From contig NC_016135.3 of assembly GCF_000005505.3 (NCBI RefSeq), positions 24,708,613 through 24,772,612 of the forward strand: DNA of 64,000 nt, written 5' to 3'. The position numbers were made by a program, and so were the translations under genes. Of the stretch, positions 59,698 to 64,000 are shown one piece after another. Within the stretch, counting starts at the first letter, position 1. Every line of letters starts with the position of its first letter. This DNA comes from Brachypodium distachyon (taxonomy: Eukaryota; Streptophyta; Magnoliopsida; Poales; Poaceae). The notes beneath the pieces were generated by a model. It saw only the letters and a list, made by a program, of their open reading frames with translations, searched no databases and had not been told where the DNA came from.

Positions 59698-60722
59698 AGA
59701 GCATCTCCAACAACATACCCATATTTTGGGTACCAAAACCATTATGGGTTGGAAAGAGAGAAAATATGGGTACCCAAAACTTACCCAACTTCTACAACAC
59801 TCTTAAATTTGGACACCCATATACTTCAATTCACACCGGGCCCACATGTCATTGATCCACCCTCTCTTCTTTCCCATGCACATCTCTTCTCTCCCGAATT
59901 CGTCTCTCCTCTGCTGCCTCCCGATCCACATCGGAGCAGGCCAGGGCCGTGGCAGAGCGGGCCGGCAAAGCCAGCGACCAGCAGAGCGGGCGACGCTCGA
60001 AGCTGACGGGTCGATGGGGGCTGAAATTTCCGTTTCTTGGCAGCTGGGTTCCTGCGTGGATATGGATAGCTACCCATATTCTAGCTGGGAATACCCGTAT
60101 TTGGGTATTGGGAGGCAAAATATGGGTATGTATAGTTTTAAATAGCGCGCTCTAGTGTTTGGAGAGGGCTCCCGCTAAAGCTATGCAGTTTTAGCGCTAA
60201 CCTAAGAAAAAACGCTATTAACTCTGCTAATCACGCCATAACGCTATATTTTGGGATCGTTAGCGCGCTAAGCTGACTATGTTATAATTATTTTGGGGGC
60301 TTTTGGCACAAGGCATGACCTAAAATTCCATCGCATCTCAAGCAGTGCCGCAGCTCATTGTAGTTTTTTAGATTTGAACAAAAACATCATATTAAATGCT
60401 GCTATTGTCCAAAACATATGGGCATTACTAGGATTAGGTACCACCTTGCTGGCATTACAAGTGGTGTTTCTAAGTGTCAAGAGGTTTCTACTGATGTCAA
60501 GGGGAAGATTTTTTTATCATATGATGCCTCATTTATTGATACTTTTGTATGATTTTTTAAAATCCGCTAAATGGCTTAGCTCGTTATTTAAAACTATGGT
60601 ATGTACCTAAAAAAATTTGGGTATCCAACAAATATAGATATGTTGCCGGAGAATTTTTTTTTGAACAAGATACCCATATGAACGGTTTTTAGGTATTCTA
60701 GCAAAATATGGATATGCCGTGG
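59698..60722. mobile_element. Insertion of unknown type splitting the duplicated flank
   Basis: The insertion opens GAGCATCTCCAACAACATAC, a beginning shared by many grass DNA transposons. It contains several TACCCATATTTTGGGTA-like words at both ends. It interrupts a segment that is continuous at 58090-58345. No transposase coding was seen, and the exact ends and target duplication could not be fixed. Confidence 0.45.
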
Positions 60723-61193
60723 TTTTTCCTTCAATAAGTATGAGTTGTATTTTGGCACGTGTTCTGCTCTCCGTCCCGCCAAAAACCATGGCGGAAGCAG
60801 AGGAACGAGGCAACGGAGCAGAATCCAAATTTGCAATCTGAGGCATCTCAGCTTCTGAAAGCTCCATTTTCGTGTCCGGCCTGCCCAAGTATAAGGCCTG
60901 GCGCAGGTTCCTCGAGGGTAAAGCATGCATTCGGATATGGGAAAAGGCTCAAATTCACCCCGGGCCAAAACAAATCCAAGTTACACTGAAAGCCCAGTCT
61001 CCCGTCACTAACCTAATAACCTCTCTCTCTGCCCTCGTTGACTCGCTCGAAGCTCCATTGCCTCGTCAAGATTGAGACCAGGATCTGGTCTCTTCTGCTC
61101 GGCTGCTTCACAGTGGCACACTCCACACTCCACACCCATCGATTGTTCTTCCTCCGTGGACCCGCGAGCTGCTCCCTGACCGTGACGGATCTG

Positions 61194-64000
61194 ATGGCCT
61201 CGCCAGAGGACACTTCTCTGGAGCCACAGATTGGATGGCTGGCGGAAACCATCCTCGGAACCCTCCAAATCGAAAAGCTAGATACGTGGATCCGGCGAGC
61301 CGAGCTTGACGATGTCGTTCAAAAGCTCAAGTCTGAGGTCGAGAGAGTCGAGATGGTGGTCGCTGCTGTCAGGGGGAGGGCGACCGGGAACAAGCCGCTG
61401 TCCAGGTCTCTCGCTCGTCTCAAGGATCTGCTCTACGACGCCGACGATGCTGTCGACGAGCTCGACTACTACAGGCTGCAACAACAGGTCGAAAGAGGTA
61501 AGCACAATCCCTGTAGATTCAATCCATGTGCGCTTGTTAATTAATAGTTCGACCTTATCGACATGCTAATTGTTCTTGTCAATCAATTCCTGTAGATCCA
61601 ATCCATAATCCCGAAAGCACGCATGGAGCAGAAGCAGAGCGGGTAGACGAAACATCGAGGGGTGCTGCTGCGGCTGCGGATATACCGAACAGCAGCGGTG
61701 GCCATTTACGGTCCAAGCATTGGAAAGACTTCACGGTCATAACATGGGAGAGTGGAAAGGCAGTCGAAGCAAAATGTAATCTCTGCGGAGCTCACCCGAT
61801 CAAGTGCGGAAGCGGCAACGGGACATCAGTTTTGAGCAATCATCTCAAGAGTAAAGGTTGCATCAGGAAACGTAGAGGGCCGCCAAACCCCTCAAGGTAC
61901 AGTTTGTGATTTATGACTTGGAGTACGTTTCATCGCCACATTTTTCCTTTTGAAAGTTGATTATATAAATCTCCTTGGGATCCATTTCTGATTCTAATAG
62001 CCAAATCCACATCTTTTTTTCTATTGTAGCACCGATGATGCTACTGAAATTGCTAGGCCTATTGTAATTGGTGATTCATCTAGCGGAAAAAGAAAGAGAG
62101 CGGATCACGAGTCATCAAAATTCACCGCTACTAACACAGACACTCCTTGGGATAAAGCCGAATTATCCAATAGGATACAAAAAATAACCAGTCAGTTACA
62201 AGACATCAGGGGGAAAGTGAGTGAGATTCTCAAGATACATGGACCAGACTTTCCTTCAAGTTCAAATAACCACCGAATTGCAGCCTCAGATCATCACCTA
62301 AGAACAACATCAAGTCTTGCTCCAAGGAAAGTGTATGGGAGAGTTGCAGAAAAGAAGGCCATCATAAAGATGATAATGCAAAACAAATCTAATGGTGTAA
62401 CGGTTCTGCCTATTGTAGGCACTGCAGGTGTTGGGAAGACCACTCTTGCTCAACTCGTATACAATGATCCAGATGTGGAAAGTCATTTTGACACCAAGTT
62501 ATGGCTTCGGGTATCACACAACTTTGATGAAGTGAGGCTCACAAGGGAGATGCTAGACTTTGTTCCTCAAGATAGATGCGTGGGATCTCTTCACATAAAT
62601 GAAAGGCATGAAGGAATAAGCAGCTTCGCAAAGCTTCAAGAGATCTTGAAGGAACGTATGGAGTACCAGTTGAAAAGGTTTCTGCTTATTTTAGATGATG
62701 TCTGGGACAATCTAGATGATGAGCGGTGGAACAAACTTTTGAATCCTCTGATATCAAGTCAAGCGAAGGGTAATGTAATTCTGGTCACAACTAGAAATTT
62801 TTGTGTTGCAAAAAAGAAGGGTACACTTGAACCGATACAGTTATGTGCTTTGGAAGATGAAGATTTTTTGTTACTCTTCAAATCACGTGCATTTGGTGAT
62901 GAGAACTACAAAGGGGATCCAAGTTTAAGCCTCATTGGGAGGCAAATAGCAGAGAAGTTAGCGGGAAACCCATTAGCAGCAGAAACTGCAGGGGAGCTAT
63001 TAAGAGAGCATCTTACCATTGACCATTGGACTAAAATTCTGAAGGACGAACACTGGAAATCCCTGCAGCTCAGTACAGGCATCATGTGTGCTCTGAGGCT
63101 TAGCTATGATCAGCTACCCTACCATATACAGCAATGTTTCTCATATACTTCTATATTTCCCAGAAGTTATCGGTTTCCTGGAGAGATGTTGGTCCATATT
63201 TGGATTTCGCAAGGATTTGTGAACGGTAACCAGTCAAGTAAGAGATTGGAGGAAATAGGACGGCACAATCTGACCGTTTTGGTGAACCTGGGCTTCATTC
63301 AGCAAGTTGAAATTTTTTTGTCTTGTCAACCTTGCTATGCTATATGTGGTCTTATGCATCATTTTGGGAGGATAGTTTCAAGAACTGAGTGTGCAATTAT
63401 AGATGGTCTACAGTGCAATGAAATGTTGCCAACTGTACTTCATTTGTCAATAGTAACTGATTATGCATACAACAAAGATCAGGATGGGGAATTTTCTCGT
63501 AATGAACTGTTTGAAAAAACTCTGAATAACACAGTTACATCAGTTAGCAAACTGAGATCATTGGTGTTACTTGGGCACTATGATCCTTGCTTCTTACAAT
63601 TGTTCCAGCGTAAATTCCAAGAGGCACAGAATTTACGCCTGCTGCAAATGTCTGTGACATCTGTTGATTTTAGTTCCTTCCAGTGCAGTTTCGTAAAGCC
63701 TGCACATCTTCGCTATCTAAAACTTGGGTCTGTTGAAGTGCGTGGGGATTTCCCTCGCGTTTTCAGCAAGTTGTACCAACTCCAAGTATTAGATGTTGGC
63801 TTATACGCTCATCCAACTGCACCTAACGGCATTCATAATCTTGTGAGCCTGCGGCTACTTGATTTTAAGGTTCAAACTTCTAGCGGCTCTGAGATAACAC
63901 AACTCCAATCCATGAACGAGCTTGTACAACTTGGTGTGTCTCAACTTGACAATGTTAAAAGTTCGGAGGAGGCTTATGGGGCAGGACTGAGAAACAAAGG
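61194..64000 (+). CDS. CC-BED-NB-ARC-LRR disease resistance protein, 3' end outside the window
   Basis: Exons 61194-61497, 61596-61896 and 62030 onward give 858 codons with no stop to the window edge. It is a plant intracellular immune receptor (NLR). Residues 1-101 form an Rx-type coiled coil with an EDVID-like DADDAVDEL (82-90). Exon 2 holds a BED-type zinc finger, C162-x2-C165-x18-H184-x5-C190, preceded by HLRSKHWKDFTVI. The NB-ARC has P-loop GTAGVGKTT (332-340), RNBS-A HFDTKLWLRVS, kinase 2 LLILDDVW (420-427), RNBS-B NVILVTTRN, GNPLA at the GLPL position (514-518) and RNBS-D CFSYTSIFPRSYRF. At the MHD position it has MHH (644-646). Leucine-rich repeats begin near residue 660 (LRSLVLLG, LRYLKLG, LVSLRLLDF). 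The start was chosen at MASPEDTSLEPQIGWLAE; upstream in-frame ATGs lie in the leader. Confidence 0.93.

Noticed and set aside
60788..60841. Short frame MAEAEERGNGAESKFAI near the NLR promoter
   Set aside because: It lies in the duplicated flank of the membrane-protein locus; the sister copy near 58279 reads differently after a few codons, so it is not conserved as protein.

Overview
This is nuclear DNA from a flowering plant, almost certainly a pooid grass and probably Triticeae (wheat, barley or Aegilops type). The grounds are interrupted genes with GT-AG introns, many Stowaway-type miniature elements with TA flanks and CTCCCTCCG-like ends, decayed LINE pieces, and a protein set that reads as typical cereal. 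No species or chromosome can be assigned from the sequence alone. There are six well supported protein genes, all in the right two thirds; the first 20 kb is repeat-rich and holds no complete gene that I can support.

Layout. 1-20 kb: a possible first exon of a leftward gene at the left edge, Stowaway elements, a LINE 3' end (0.7-1.1 kb), a tandem array of about 1.45-kb units carrying a recurrent antisense reading frame (5.4-10.6 kb), GC-rich unassigned blocks (11.4-13.6 kb), and a tandem chain of small LTR-retrotransposon-like units that share LTRs (14.06-17.87 kb). 20-23 kb: a long remorin (+). 23-27 kb: mostly empty, with a possible non-coding transcript on the minus strand. 27.2-37.9 kb: a SAPS-domain PP6/SIT4 phosphatase regulatory subunit gene (+), 19 coding exons, with a Mutator-like element carrying a captured plastid/mitochondrial carrier fragment in one intron. 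38.3-39.1 kb: a small RIN4/NOI-family gene (-). 40-46.1 kb: nucleolin (+), 19 coding exons, with an antisense RNase H-like retroelement fragment in intron 1. 47-49.1 kb: a degenerate LINE. 49.2-54.7 kb: an OTU-domain deubiquitinase (+). 55.9-60.8 kb: tandemly repeated GGTTCGG-rich segments, one of which carries an intact 121-residue three-helix membrane protein gene and a later one only its 3' end. 61.2-64 kb: the 5' part of a CC-BED-NB-ARC-LRR immune receptor gene (+), open at the right edge.

The genes do not form an operon-like system; each has its own promoter. Thematically, nucleolin (with site II and telo-box promoter motifs) serves ribosome biogenesis, the SAPS and OTU genes serve phosphatase and ubiquitin regulation, and remorin, the NOI protein and the NLR belong to families linked to plasma-membrane immunity. 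The last point is family knowledge, not evidence of a local functional cluster. Gene models were built by hand by matching splice sites to reading phase; in all five multi-exon models the phases close without a stop.
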